Shown: piece after piece, positions 38,801-48,063 of the stretch
How positions within the stretch are numbered: the first letter of the stretch is position 1
Layout: each line of letters starts with the position of its first letter
The notes under the pieces: generated by a model
What the model saw: only the letters and a program-made list of their open reading frames with translations
Told to the model about the DNA's origin: nothing
The model's database searches: none
Position numbers and translations under genes: made by a program
Assembly: GCF_013385635.1 (NCBI RefSeq)
Contig: NZ_JACAPR010000010.1
Coordinates: forward strand, 434,001 to 498,000
Reading direction: 5' to 3'
From: Pseudomonas gingeri
Lineage (GTDB): Bacteria > Pseudomonadota > Gammaproteobacteria > Pseudomonadales > Pseudomonadaceae
DNA length: 64,000 nt

Positions 38801-39007
38801 ATGGCCAGCACTCTTTTGACTTCCGCCAGACACGGCGCCTACATCGCTATCGGCTTGTACGTGGCGATGGTCCTGATCGTCAGCCTGTCGTCCCTGAGCC
38901 ATGGCTCGGGCGAGACAGCGCTGCAGGTGGCGGCACCCGTCCTGCAATCCGAGCACAAGGCCCAGTCTGTCGGCGTGCTCCAGCACAACGCTGAATCGGG
39001 CGTGTAA
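38801..39007 (+). CDS. Small single-pass membrane protein, 68 residues
   Basis: ATG 38801 has GGAGAA four to ten bases upstream. Residues 12-31 (AYIAIGLYVAMVLIVSLSSL) form one membrane segment; the rest is polar (about residues 32-68, ending NAESGV). No family recognised. It lies between the 39-residue ORF and the opposing GST gene. Confidence 0.62.
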   Translation: MASTLLTSARHGAYIAIGLYVAMVLIVSLSSLSHGSGETALQVAAPVLQSEHKAQSVGVLQHNAESGV

Positions 39008-39052
39008 TGAGCGCTCCGCGTGGGAACGATCAGGCAACAGTCAACGGTTTGC

Positions 39053-39661
39053 CTAAGGCTTTGCCATCACCGCGTTGAACAGTTCCGAGGCGAGAAACCG
39101 TTCCAGCCAGGCGTGTAGATGCGGGTAGGGCGCTTGCGCAAACCACGCCGCGTCGACATGGGCGAACTGCCGGACGAAGGGGGCCAGGGCGATATCCGCC
39201 AGGCTCAGGTGAGCGGCTGCCAGGCAGCCATTCTGCTCCAGCAGGCCTTCCAGTTTCCCCAGGAACAACGCCCCTTCGGCCCGGTAGTGCTCCATGGAGA
39301 ACTCCGGGTAACGCACCGCGTATTTGTAGCGGTCCAGGCTCAGCTTGAATCCCCGGTCATTCTCGTCGATCAGCGCCGCAGTGGCTTCGGCCGCCGCCGG
39401 ATCGCGGCTGAGCAACCAGTCCTCGGGATCATGCTGCGCCAGGGCCCAGTGCATGATCTCCAGGCTTTCCTCGATCACCCGGCCGTCAGCGCAGGCCAGC
39501 ACCGGCACGGTGCCCTTGCTCGACAGCGCGAGCATCGCGGCCGGCTTGGCCTTGAGGCTGACTTCCTCGATGGTCACCGCCACCCCCGAGTAGCGCAGCG
39601 TCATGCGGGCGCGCATGGCGTAGGGGCAGCGGCGGAAGGAGTAGAGGAGTGCCGGCTTCAT
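39053..39661 (-). CDS. Glutathione S-transferase family protein
   Basis: A 202-residue GST. The thioredoxin-like N-terminal domain has a CPYAMRAR active-site motif (residues 12-19), close to the Cys type of beta and omega GSTs and YibF, with the cis-Pro in KGTVPVL (about 49-55) and EESLEIMHW binding glutathione. The C-terminal helical domain has LSLADIALAPFVRQF. Such enzymes reduce mixed disulfides or conjugate small electrophiles. Its ATG overlaps the sbcC stop (ATGA), making it the third gene of the sbcDC transcript. Confidence 0.88.
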   Translation of the reverse strand: MKPALLYSFRRCPYAMRARMTLRYSGVAVTIEEVSLKAKPAAMLALSSKGTVPVLACADGRVIEESLEIMHWALAQHDPEDWLLSRDPAAAEATAALIDENDRGFKLSLDRYKYAVRYPEFSMEHYRAEGALFLGKLEGLLEQNGCLAAAHLSLADIALAPFVRQFAHVDAAWFAQAPYPHLHAWLERFLASELFNAVMAKP

Positions 39662-42600
39662 TTCACCTCCAGGGTGCTCAACCCGTTGCCCTGGCGCCGT
39701 ACCTGGATCTGTACCGGGATCCGTTCGTGCATTTCCTGCACGTGGGAAATCACCGCGACCTTGCGTCCCTGGGCCTGCAGGCCGTCGAGGGCATCCATCG
39801 CCAGTTGCAGGGATTCCGGATCGAGGCTGCCAAAGCCTTCATCGATAAACAGCGATTCGATCTTCAGCGTGCTCGACGCCATGGACGCCAGCCCCAGCGC
39901 CAGCGCCAGCGATACCAGGAAGGTCTCGCCGCCGGACAACGAATGCACCGAGCGCAGTTCGTCGCCCATTTCGGTGTCCATCACCAGCAACCCGAGCATG
40001 CTGCCACCGCGCTTGAGGCGATAACGACGGACCAGTTGCCGCAACTGGGCGTTGGCGTGATGGACCAGCAGATCGAGGTTGTAGGCCTGGGCCAGCTTGC
40101 GGAAGCGATCACCGGTGGCCGAGCCGATCAGCGCATCCAGGCGCGCCCAGCGCTGATACTCGGCATAGGCGTCGGCGATCTGCCGGCCCAGGGCCTGGTT
40201 GGCGTTCTGTCGGCGCTGGTCATCGGCCTGTTCGGCCCGAAGTTCGGCGCAGTGTTGTTCCGTCACGCTGAACTGCGCCTGCAACTCGGCGAGGGCCGTG
40301 ACCAGTTGCTCGGCGTCGAGGTTGCCGTTGTGTTGTGACTGGTGTTCGAGCAGACGCTGGTCACGTTCCTGCAAGACGACCTTGGCCTGTTCGATGGCTT
40401 TTTCATTGTGCTGCAAGTGTCGGCGCAGTTCGCCGACCTGGCCGTCATCGAGGCCGAGCAGGCCTTCCAGGCCACCATCGTCCAGCTCGGGATGGCGGGA
40501 GCGCCAGTCGGCAATCTTGCCGGCCAACTCACGGGCCTCATGCTCCAGTGCCTCCAGGCGCTCTTGCTGTGCCTTGAGTTCGGCGGCGATTTGCACAAGC
40601 TGCGTACGCACCTCCTGCAACGCCCGGGCGGTACTGGTTTCGGCCAGGCGGGTCCGCTCCACGGCCTGTTCCAGTTGCTGCTGCCAATGCTCGGCGCTGC
40701 TGTGTTCGCCAAGCAGTTGGCCGAGCTGTTGCTGGCTGGCCTGCTGTTGCTCGGCCAGTTTATTGAATTGCTGTCGGGCGCTTTCCAATTGCCGGGTGCG
40801 GGTCTGCTGGCGGTCCTGTTCTTTCTCCAGGGTCTGCTGGCGCTGTTGCTGCTCGGCGAGCTCGTCGCGTTGCTGCTCAAGCTGTTGCAGGCGTTCGGCG
40901 ATCTGCCGGTCGAGCTGGATAAAGGTCGCCGCCGGTTCGTTGCGCAGGGCTTCGAGAGTCGGCGCTGGCAGCAGTGAACTGAAGGCTTGCAACTCTTCGT
41001 CCAGGCGCTGGCGGTCGCTGCTCAGTTCCCGCTGCTGGTTGGCCAACTGCTGGGCCGCCTGCTGATACGCGGTTTCAGTCTGGCGCAGTTGCTGGGTCAG
41101 GCGCACGGCATCCTGTTGCAGGGTGAGCAGGGCGTTCTGGCGCTGTTCGTCCTGGGTCAGGCTCTGGTTCAACTGGCTGGCCTGCCGGCTGAGCCAGGCA
41201 TCGCGCTTGTCGGCTTCCAGGTCCAGCAGTTGCGTTGCCAGCGGATGGGCTTCGAGGCTCGGTGCCAGGGCCTGCTGCTGGGTCGCCAGTTGCTCCTGCT
41301 GCTGCAGCAGTTCCTTTTGCCGGGCGATCACTGCACCGACTTCGGTGCGCAACTCGGTGAGTTTTTCCTTGAGCCGGTCCACTGCCGCCTGGGCATTGGC
41401 CTGCTCGCTTTCATCATGACGACCGAGGCTCTGCAACAACGCCTCGGGCTGATGATAAGGATGTTCATGGCTGCCGCAGACCGGGCATGGCTGGTCATCC
41501 TGCAACTGCGCGCGCAGTTCTTCGACACTGGCACTGCGCGCCAGGCGTTGGCGCTCCAGCAGTTCGCGGGTGACATTGAAAGTCTGCTCGGCCACCATCA
41601 GCTCGGCCTTGGCCTTGACCCCGTCCTGGGTCAGCCGCTCGCGCTCCTGCTGGGCCTGGAGCTGGCGTTGTTGCAGCTCGACGGCGCGTTTATCCAGTTC
41701 CTGCTGGCCGGCCCAGAGCCGTGTCAGGTCTTCGACAGCGCGCAGTTGCTTGCGATTGTCCTGTAGCAGGCCGCCCAGGATACCGATCTGTTCGGCCACG
41801 GCGTCCGGTTCGGCACCGGCTTCCTGGTACAGCACTTCCAGCTGTTGCTTTTGCTCGCCCAGGGCTTGTGTCGCCTGCTGGGCCGTGTGTTCGAGGTTCG
41901 CCAGTTCCGCCTGGCCCTGGTTGAGCCGGTTGCCGAGCAGCATCAACTGTTGCAGGCGATCGCGGTAGGCGTTCCAGGCGTCGCTCAATGGTGCCAGATG
42001 AGCGCTTTGCTCAAGTTCGCCAACGATACGTTGCAGGCGTCCGGCAACTTGTTGTTGCTGGTCGAGCAGGGCCTGAATCGTCTTCTGACCCTCTATGCAG
42101 GTCTGCTCTGCTGTGTCTTGTGCTTGCGCACCCAGCAGGGCTTCTCTCGCCAGGTGTGTGAGGTTGTTCTGCTCTGCAAAGGCCTGGCGTAGCAAGGGCG
42201 CGCTGGCGTTCTGCTGCTGTTGCGCAGTGTTCAAGGCCGATTGCGCCGTCGAGAGATTCTGCTCCAGTTGCCCCTGACGCTCATTCAGTTCGCCGTGTTG
42301 TTGGGTATGACGGGCAATCTGCGCCGCCAGGGGCGTCAGCAAGCCATCGACTTCAACCTTGCGGGCGAATTGATGCCGTTGCGGGGCGAGCTGTTCCAGG
42401 CGCGTCAGTTTCAGGCGCTCAGCGGCCAGGCCTTGCCACTGCTGCTGGACGCTGTCCAGTTGCTCGGCGGCGGCCAGTTGCGTGTCCTGCAACTGGCGCA
42501 GTTCCTTGAGCCAGGCATGTTGCTGCTCCAACTGGCGCAACTGCGCTTTCTGCAGGTCCAGCTGTTGCTGCGCGGCGTTGAAGCGCTCGTCGAGTTCGGC

Positions 42601-43299
42601 ACGGGCTTCGGGGGCCAAGGGCGTGACGCCGCTGGCCTGGTCCTGCAACTGCTTGTGGGCCTCGCGGGCTTCCTTGGTCTTGTCGAAGGCGCGGCGGCCG
42701 AGGCGGGTGTACAACGCGGTGTCGGTGAGTTTCTCCAGCAGTTCGCTGCGCTCGTTGTCGTCGGCCTTGAGGAAGGCGCTGAACTCGCTCTGGGCCAGCA
42801 GCACGGCGCGGGTGAACTGCTCGAAATTCAGCCCGAGGCAGGCTTCGAGCCGGGCCTTGTATTCGCCTTTCTGGCTGGCCAGCAACTGGTCGCTGTCGAG
42901 GTCGCGCAGGCTCTGGCGGCTGGCCTGCAACTTGCCATCGGCCTTGTCCCGGGCCCGGTTGGCTTCCCAGCGGGCGCGATAGCGGCGACCGTCGATACCG
43001 ACAAAATCCACTTCGGCAAAACCGGCACCGGTGCCACGGCGCAACAGGGTGCGCGGATCGCCGGTACCGATCTCGCCGTCGGCGTCGGGCACCTTGGCAT
43101 CCCGTGAGGCATTGTTCAGGCGCGGCACGGCGCCGAACAGCGCCAGGCACAGGGCGTCGAGCAGGGTGCTCTTGCCGGCGCCGGTCGGCCCGGTAATGGC
43201 AAACAGGCCGGCACTGGCCAGCGGTTCGGCGGTGAAGTCCAGCTCGAACGGACCAGCCAGGGAGGCGAGGTTCTTCAGGCGAATGGCGAGGATCTTCAT
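39658..43299 (-). CDS. sbcC: Exonuclease subunit SbcC
   Basis: SbcC is the SMC-like ATPase which with SbcD cuts DNA hairpins and blocked ends. The 1213-residue protein has Walker A GPTGAGKSTLLDAL (about residues 38-51), two very long Gln/Leu/Glu-rich coiled coils joined by the zinc hook CPVC (about residue 604), and the C-terminal ATPase half with signature LSGGETFLVSLALALG and Walker B SLFIDEGFGSLD. It is longer than E. coli SbcC (1048). sbcD overlaps by four bases upstream. Confidence 0.96.
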   Translation of the reverse strand: MKILAIRLKNLASLAGPFELDFTAEPLASAGLFAITGPTGAGKSTLLDALCLALFGAVPRLNNASRDAKVPDADGEIGTGDPRTLLRRGTGAGFAEVDFVGIDGRRYRARWEANRARDKADGKLQASRQSLRDLDSDQLLASQKGEYKARLEACLGLNFEQFTRAVLLAQSEFSAFLKADDNERSELLEKLTDTALYTRLGRRAFDKTKEAREAHKQLQDQASGVTPLAPEARAELDERFNAAQQQLDLQKAQLRQLEQQHAWLKELRQLQDTQLAAAEQLDSVQQQWQGLAAERLKLTRLEQLAPQRHQFARKVEVDGLLTPLAAQIARHTQQHGELNERQGQLEQNLSTAQSALNTAQQQQNASAPLLRQAFAEQNNLTHLAREALLGAQAQDTAEQTCIEGQKTIQALLDQQQQVAGRLQRIVGELEQSAHLAPLSDAWNAYRDRLQQLMLLGNRLNQGQAELANLEHTAQQATQALGEQKQQLEVLYQEAGAEPDAVAEQIGILGGLLQDNRKQLRAVEDLTRLWAGQQELDKRAVELQQRQLQAQQERERLTQDGVKAKAELMVAEQTFNVTRELLERQRLARSASVEELRAQLQDDQPCPVCGSHEHPYHQPEALLQSLGRHDESEQANAQAAVDRLKEKLTELRTEVGAVIARQKELLQQQEQLATQQQALAPSLEAHPLATQLLDLEADKRDAWLSRQASQLNQSLTQDEQRQNALLTLQQDAVRLTQQLRQTETAYQQAAQQLANQQRELSSDRQRLDEELQAFSSLLPAPTLEALRNEPAATFIQLDRQIAERLQQLEQQRDELAEQQQRQQTLEKEQDRQQTRTRQLESARQQFNKLAEQQQASQQQLGQLLGEHSSAEHWQQQLEQAVERTRLAETSTARALQEVRTQLVQIAAELKAQQERLEALEHEARELAGKIADWRSRHPELDDGGLEGLLGLDDGQVGELRRHLQHNEKAIEQAKVVLQERDQRLLEHQSQHNGNLDAEQLVTALAELQAQFSVTEQHCAELRAEQADDQRRQNANQALGRQIADAYAEYQRWARLDALIGSATGDRFRKLAQAYNLDLLVHHANAQLRQLVRRYRLKRGGSMLGLLVMDTEMGDELRSVHSLSGGETFLVSLALALGLASMASSTLKIESLFIDEGFGSLDPESLQLAMDALDGLQAQGRKVAVISHVQEMHERIPVQIQVRRQGNGLSTLEVK

Positions 43300-44540
43300 G
43301 GCTGTTCGCCCTCCAGCTGGACTTCCTGCAAGAGCACGGCAAAGTCGTTGAGGGTCTGCTCGTCGACGGCATTGCCATAGCTGTCCTGCCAGGCACGACT
43401 GAACAGTTCCTGGGGGCTGAGCTGGTCGAGGTCGATCAACCGCTCCTTGTCATCCTCGCCGTCGCGCCCGCTGCCGCCGGCGTATTCGGCGGCGATGCGC
43501 ACCAGGCGCACGGCCTTGCCTTGCAGGGCGGTTTCCACCTGCTGGCGCAGATCCGGCTGCGGCTCGTCGAGGCGCACCCGTATTTCCAGCCAGGGCTGGC
43601 GTTGCAGGTCCGCCAGCAGATCGACGTTCGGCAACTCGGCGAGCTTTTCCAGCATCTCGGCGAACGGCAGTGGGCCGAGGCGTTGCAGGTTCACGGCGCG
43701 GGGAATCAACCGCGGTTCGACGCTGGCCAGGGTTTCGCCGTCGAGGACGATATCGAGGATCTGGTGTTGATAGCCGATTTCCGAAAACGACAGCGGGATC
43801 GGCGAGCCGCAGTAACGAATGCGCTCTTCGCCGTTGACCTTCTGCGGCTTGTGCAGGTGGCCGAGTGCGACATAGCTGACACTGGCATCGAACAGGCTGG
43901 CGGGCAGGGCTTCGGCGGTGCCGATGATCAGGCTGCGCTCGGAATCTTCCGAGACCGAACCGCCGGCCATGTGCGCGTGACTGATGGCGACCAGAGCCTG
44001 GCCCGGCTGGCGTTTGGCATTGGCCGACGCGATCAGCCAGCGGTGCACCTGGCCGATACCGCGCAGGTAGTCGTCGCCCAGTTGCGTGCCGGTGACTTCG
44101 GCCGGGCGCAGGAAGGGCAACGCCAGGCACCAGGCGGCGATGGCGCCGCTGGCATCGGGCAGCGGGATCAGCAGGCGTTCGCTGTCGAGCCGGCCGTCAT
44201 CGAGCCACAGCACCCGGCCCAGGGCGTGGGTGCGCAGGCGCCGCATCAGCGGTGCGGGCAGCTCGATCCGCGAACCGGAATCGTGGTTGCCGGCGATCAT
44301 CACGATGGTCAGCAGCGGCTGCTGTTCGTGGGCGCTGACGATGAAGTCGTAGAGGCGTTCCTGGGCTTTGACCGGCGGGTTGACGGTGTCGAAGATATCA
44401 CCGGCGATCAGCAGCACATCCGGTTGCTGGCTGGCGAGCTGGGCGAGCAGCCAGGTCAGGAAGCAGGCGTGTTCGAAATCCCGCTCCTGGCCATGAAGAT
44501 TCTGGCCCAGGTGCCAGTCGGAGGTATGAAACAGGCGCAA
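43296..44540 (-). CDS. sbcD: Exonuclease subunit SbcD
   Basis: SbcD is the Mre11-like manganese nuclease of the SbcCD complex. The 414-residue protein has the metallophosphoesterase motifs TSDWHLGQ (residues 6-13), AGDIFDT (about 46-52), AGNHDSGSR (about 84-92) and ALGHLHKPQK (about 226-235). The start is TTG at 44540, with GGAG six bases upstream; no ATG fits before the first motif. It heads sbcD-sbcC-GST. Confidence 0.95.
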   Translation of the reverse strand: MRLFHTSDWHLGQNLHGQERDFEHACFLTWLLAQLASQQPDVLLIAGDIFDTVNPPVKAQERLYDFIVSAHEQQPLLTIVMIAGNHDSGSRIELPAPLMRRLRTHALGRVLWLDDGRLDSERLLIPLPDASGAIAAWCLALPFLRPAEVTGTQLGDDYLRGIGQVHRWLIASANAKRQPGQALVAISHAHMAGGSVSEDSERSLIIGTAEALPASLFDASVSYVALGHLHKPQKVNGEERIRYCGSPIPLSFSEIGYQHQILDIVLDGETLASVEPRLIPRAVNLQRLGPLPFAEMLEKLAELPNVDLLADLQRQPWLEIRVRLDEPQPDLRQQVETALQGKAVRLVRIAAEYAGGSGRDGEDDKERLIDLDQLSPQELFSRAWQDSYGNAVDEQTLNDFAVLLQEVQLEGEQP

Positions 44541-44656
44541 GGCAAACTCCGCGAATACGGTGGCGACCGCTCAAGACAAGGTGGCGGCGCGAAAGACCGT
44601 CAAGTCTACTGGTAAATGGCGCAATAGGCAGGCGGCATGGCTTTTTCGGTGAAGGG

Positions 44657-46300
44657 CTATTTCGGATACAGCGGCGGCAGCCCGCTGTCTCCCACCGGGT
44701 CCTGCACCCGCTCGGCCGCCGGGATGGCGCGGATCACCCGCCACAATTCCTCGCCTTGCCAGTGTAGGCCGGTTTCGCTGTACAGCGCACCGTTCAAGCC
44801 ATCCAGCGCATCGGACAGCGGCACGAAACGCGCGGCCATCTCGGCCAGGGTTTCCGGCTGCTGCCGGGCCCAGGCGTCCAGGGCCTGGCGCGTGGCCTGG
44901 GGGTCGTTGGCCAGGCAGGTGCGCTTGAGATCATCGAGCAGGGTGCGCGGGCTCGGGCCGGTTTGCGCGGCGCGGTGTACCGCCGGTTGCGAGCGCGCCC
45001 GCCACCAGAGGCCGAAGCCGAGCAGGGTGGTGCAGGCCAGCAGCACGGTACTGAGTTTCCACATCCACAGGCTCGCCGCATCCGCCGCGATGTTGCCCGG
45101 CACGCTGCTGACCGGTGTGTCCACCGCCAGGCTCGGGTTGTTCGTCACCTGCAGGGTCCGCGCCGGCAGGCTGCTGCGTTCCATATGTTCTTCGTGGGTG
45201 TTCCACCAGACCACGGTCACCGTCGGCAGCTCGAAGGTACCGCTGTGGGTCGGCACCAGCGCTTCGCGTTCTTCACGACTGCCGATCAGCCCGCGTTCGC
45301 TGTTCTGGTTGCTCAATTGCGGCTGGTCCGGGTAGCGGCGCAGGCCATTGATGCTGGTCGCCGGCAGCGGTGGCAGTTGGGCACTGGACAGGCCTTCGGC
45401 CTTGAGGGTGAGGCTGCGGGTCAGGGAGTCGCCGACCTGGCTGTGTTCGGGTTCCGGGCTCCAGCTTTCGCTCAGGCTCAGACTGCGCGCCGGCAGCCAG
45501 GGGATATCGGCAGGCCAGGTCGAGGGCTGTGGCTTGACGTCGAGGCTCATCTCGGCCGAGCTGACATGAATCAGCTTACCGGGCTTGGGCGCGGCGGGCA
45601 CCTGGCCCTGGTTCTGGCCGACATCCACCAGCGTCGCGCTGAACACCTGCGCCGGAATAGTCAGCATGCCGCTGTGCTGCGGGTACAGCGCATAGCGCAA
45701 CTCGATCACGCCGTGGCGTACGCCATTGATCAGCTTTTCATAGGTGCGCGATTCGCCCAGTTGCTCGATGCGCACATCGGTCACCTGCAAGGGACTCAGG
45801 CTGCTGTCGTCGTACAGTGACACCGAATGGTAGATACGCAAGGTCAGTACCGCCTGTGCCTGCACGTAGACACTGTCCTGGTCGAGACTGGCCTCTATGT
45901 ACACCGGCGCCAGGCTGTTGGTCGCATCCTGCTCCTCGCTCTGCACCACTTGCAGGGTGATGGGCTGGCTCTTCAGTTCGCCCAGTTGCAGCGGCGGGAT
46001 CACCACGCTGCCGTTCTGCTTCGGGGTCAGGGTGATGATCCAGCGCGTTGTCGCCTGCTTGTCGCCGCCGAGTGTCGTCAACTGGTTGACCTGGCGCGTA
46101 CCACGCACTTCGAACTGGCTGGCCAGCGGTTCCAGGTCCGGCTTGCCGAACTGGGTGACATCGCTGGATTCCAGGGTCAGCTCCACCGACTCGCCGGAAT
46201 TCAGGCGGGTACGGTCGACGCTGGCGACCAGGCCATCGGCGTAGGCCGGCAAAATCCCGCACAGCAGCCACAGCAAGAAAACGGAAAAGCGGGTGGTCAT
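44657..46300 (-). CDS. batD: BatD family protein
   Basis: A 547-residue protein with a signal peptide (FLLWLLCGILPAYA, residues 7-20), several Ig-like beta domains (SVDRTRLNSGESVELTLESSD at the start, LTPKQNGSVVIPPLQLGELKS) and one C-terminal membrane helix (about residues 415-435, LWMWKLSTVLLACTTLLGFG). Bat proteins were named for aerotolerance in Bacteroides; their exact role is unsettled, perhaps in envelope protein assembly with the MoxR chaperone. It is the last gene of the moxR-bat operon, overlapping batB by four bases. Confidence 0.88.
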   Translation of the reverse strand: MTTRFSVFLLWLLCGILPAYADGLVASVDRTRLNSGESVELTLESSDVTQFGKPDLEPLASQFEVRGTRQVNQLTTLGGDKQATTRWIITLTPKQNGSVVIPPLQLGELKSQPITLQVVQSEEQDATNSLAPVYIEASLDQDSVYVQAQAVLTLRIYHSVSLYDDSSLSPLQVTDVRIEQLGESRTYEKLINGVRHGVIELRYALYPQHSGMLTIPAQVFSATLVDVGQNQGQVPAAPKPGKLIHVSSAEMSLDVKPQPSTWPADIPWLPARSLSLSESWSPEPEHSQVGDSLTRSLTLKAEGLSSAQLPPLPATSINGLRRYPDQPQLSNQNSERGLIGSREEREALVPTHSGTFELPTVTVVWWNTHEEHMERSSLPARTLQVTNNPSLAVDTPVSSVPGNIAADAASLWMWKLSTVLLACTTLLGFGLWWRARSQPAVHRAAQTGPSPRTLLDDLKRTCLANDPQATRQALDAWARQQPETLAEMAARFVPLSDALDGLNGALYSETGLHWQGEELWRVIRAIPAAERVQDPVGDSGLPPLYPK

Positions 46301-48063
46301 CGGGTCTTGTCCTGATGGAGCTGTTGTTCGTACCAGAATTTGCGCCGCAGCAACTCGCCCGGGTCATCGGGGATCTGCCGCAGCCATTGTTCGAGAGCCT
46401 GGTGCTGCTCGCCGTCGAGAACCTGCGAGGCGCTGCGCAGCGGCGGCCGGGTAGTCTGCTCGTCGCCCAGCTCGCTGCCCGGCACGTCATTATCACCCGT
46501 CGGCGGGGCCGTGGTCTCGGATGATTCCGTGGCCGAGGGCGGGTTGTGCTCCTGGGGGGGCGCGCTGTTGTTGGTCTGCTGGCCGGGGGGGACGCCGCCG
46601 GCCTGGGCATCGTGGCTGGCGGCAGGCGGTTCGCCGTCGGTTTCCGCGGTGTCGGCGGGCTTGCCCGGTTCAACCGCCGACTGGGCGCGTTTTTCCTCGA
46701 GCATCTGCTCCACCAGGGCCTTGTTCCTCAAGGCCGGGCGCAGGTCAGGCTGGCGCTCCAGGGCCTGTTCGTAGGCATCGAGGGCGGCGTCCAGCTCGCC
46801 GCTGCGGGCCAGGGCATTGCCGCGATTGTAATGGGCATTGGCATCGTCGCCCTCGGCGAACTTGCGCGCGGCGGCCACGTAGTCGCCGGCTTCGTAGAGG
46901 GCCAGGCCCTGCCACTGCGGGTCGTCGAAGTGCCTGACCGCCTCCAGCGGGCGCTGCTGTTCCAGCAACCGGAGGCCCTGCTGGTCCGGGCGCAGCCACA
47001 GGTCGCTGAATTCGAAAGCCTGGCTCGGCTGCGGGAACAGGAAGAACAGCGGCAGGCAGAACAGCCAGCCGCGTCGGCCGGCACAGGCGGCCAACAGCAG
47101 CAGCGGCAGTAGCAGCCAGTAACCCTGGTCGGCCCAGCTGTCGAGCTGCACGACCTGGCCGTCGTCACGCAAATGTCGCGGGCCATCGAGCAGGCCCAGG
47201 CCGCGCAGGTCGCTCTCGTCCAGGCGTGCCTGGCGATAACGGCCACCGACTTCGCCGGCAAAGGTCTTGAGGCTCTGGCCGTCGAGGCGCGGTACATGGA
47301 TCGCGCCCTGGGCGTCCTTGAGGAAACCGCCGTTTTCCTGGACCACCGGTGCACCGTCACGGGTGCCGATGCCGAGGATCAGCAGGCTATGACGCTGGCC
47401 GTCCAGCGCCTGGCGAATGCCTTCACGCTCCTGTTCGCTGAGGGAGGAACCGATCAGCAGGAGGCGTCCCTGGCCTTGGGCACCGCGTTCGAGCAGGGTC
47501 AGCGCCCTGGTCACGGCGAGGTCGGCACGGTGGCCCTGCTGGGGCATGATCGAAGGCTTGAGCGCGTCCAGCAGATTGCGGCTGGTGCCCATGTCATCGG
47601 ACAGCGGCACCAGGGTGTGGGCGCTGCCGGCATAGACAATGATCGCGGTCTGCGCGTCGCTGCGTGCCCGCAGCAGGTCGAACAGTTTGCGCCGGGCCTG
47701 TTCCAGGCGATTGGGCTGGACATCGGTGGCGAGCATGTCCGGGGTCAGTTCCAGCAGCACCACCAGCGGGTCCGAGGGTTTCTGCGTCGATTGTTCGACC
47801 CGTTGCCAGCTGGGGCCGAGCAACGCCAGCAGGGCCAGCACCCAGCCCAGTCCGAGGGCGATCCACGGCAGTTTGCTTTCACGCCCGCTGCCACCGCCGA
47901 GCAGGATGCGGTGAAAGGCCGGCGGCAGGATCATCTGCCAGCGTCCGGCACGTTTCTGCCGGTGCCAGAGTTGCCACAGCAACCAGCCGAGCACGGGCAG
48001 GAGCAACAGCCACCAGGGGCGGAACCAGTGCGGCCAGAGTGCTGACCAGAATTCTGCGATCAT
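46297..48063 (-). CDS. batB: BatB/BatC fusion: VWA domain plus TPR
   Basis: A 588-residue membrane protein: two N-terminal helices (about residues 13-30 and 62-80), a von Willebrand A domain (about 90-290), a third membrane helix near 310, then TPR repeats (AHYNRGNALARSGELDAALDAYEQALERQP) and a Pro/Glu-rich tail. The MIDAS motif, DxSxS in active VWA domains and in the neighbouring BatA, reads ELTPD here, so metal-dependent ligand binding may be lost. ATG 48063 overlaps the batA stop (ATGA). Confidence 0.86.
   Translation of the reverse strand: MIAEFWSALWPHWFRPWWLLLLPVLGWLLWQLWHRQKRAGRWQMILPPAFHRILLGGGSGRESKLPWIALGLGWVLALLALLGPSWQRVEQSTQKPSDPLVVLLELTPDMLATDVQPNRLEQARRKLFDLLRARSDAQTAIIVYAGSAHTLVPLSDDMGTSRNLLDALKPSIMPQQGHRADLAVTRALTLLERGAQGQGRLLLIGSSLSEQEREGIRQALDGQRHSLLILGIGTRDGAPVVQENGGFLKDAQGAIHVPRLDGQSLKTFAGEVGGRYRQARLDESDLRGLGLLDGPRHLRDDGQVVQLDSWADQGYWLLLPLLLLAACAGRRGWLFCLPLFFLFPQPSQAFEFSDLWLRPDQQGLRLLEQQRPLEAVRHFDDPQWQGLALYEAGDYVAAARKFAEGDDANAHYNRGNALARSGELDAALDAYEQALERQPDLRPALRNKALVEQMLEEKRAQSAVEPGKPADTAETDGEPPAASHDAQAGGVPPGQQTNNSAPPQEHNPPSATESSETTAPPTGDNDVPGSELGDEQTTRPPLRSASQVLDGEQHQALEQWLRQIPDDPGELLRRKFWYEQQLHQDKTR

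Noticed and set aside
39658..43299. Several long plus-strand frames rich in Leu/Cys/Ser opposite sbcC
   Set aside because: They mirror the Gln/Leu-rich coiled coils of SbcC and lack starts with ribosome sites.
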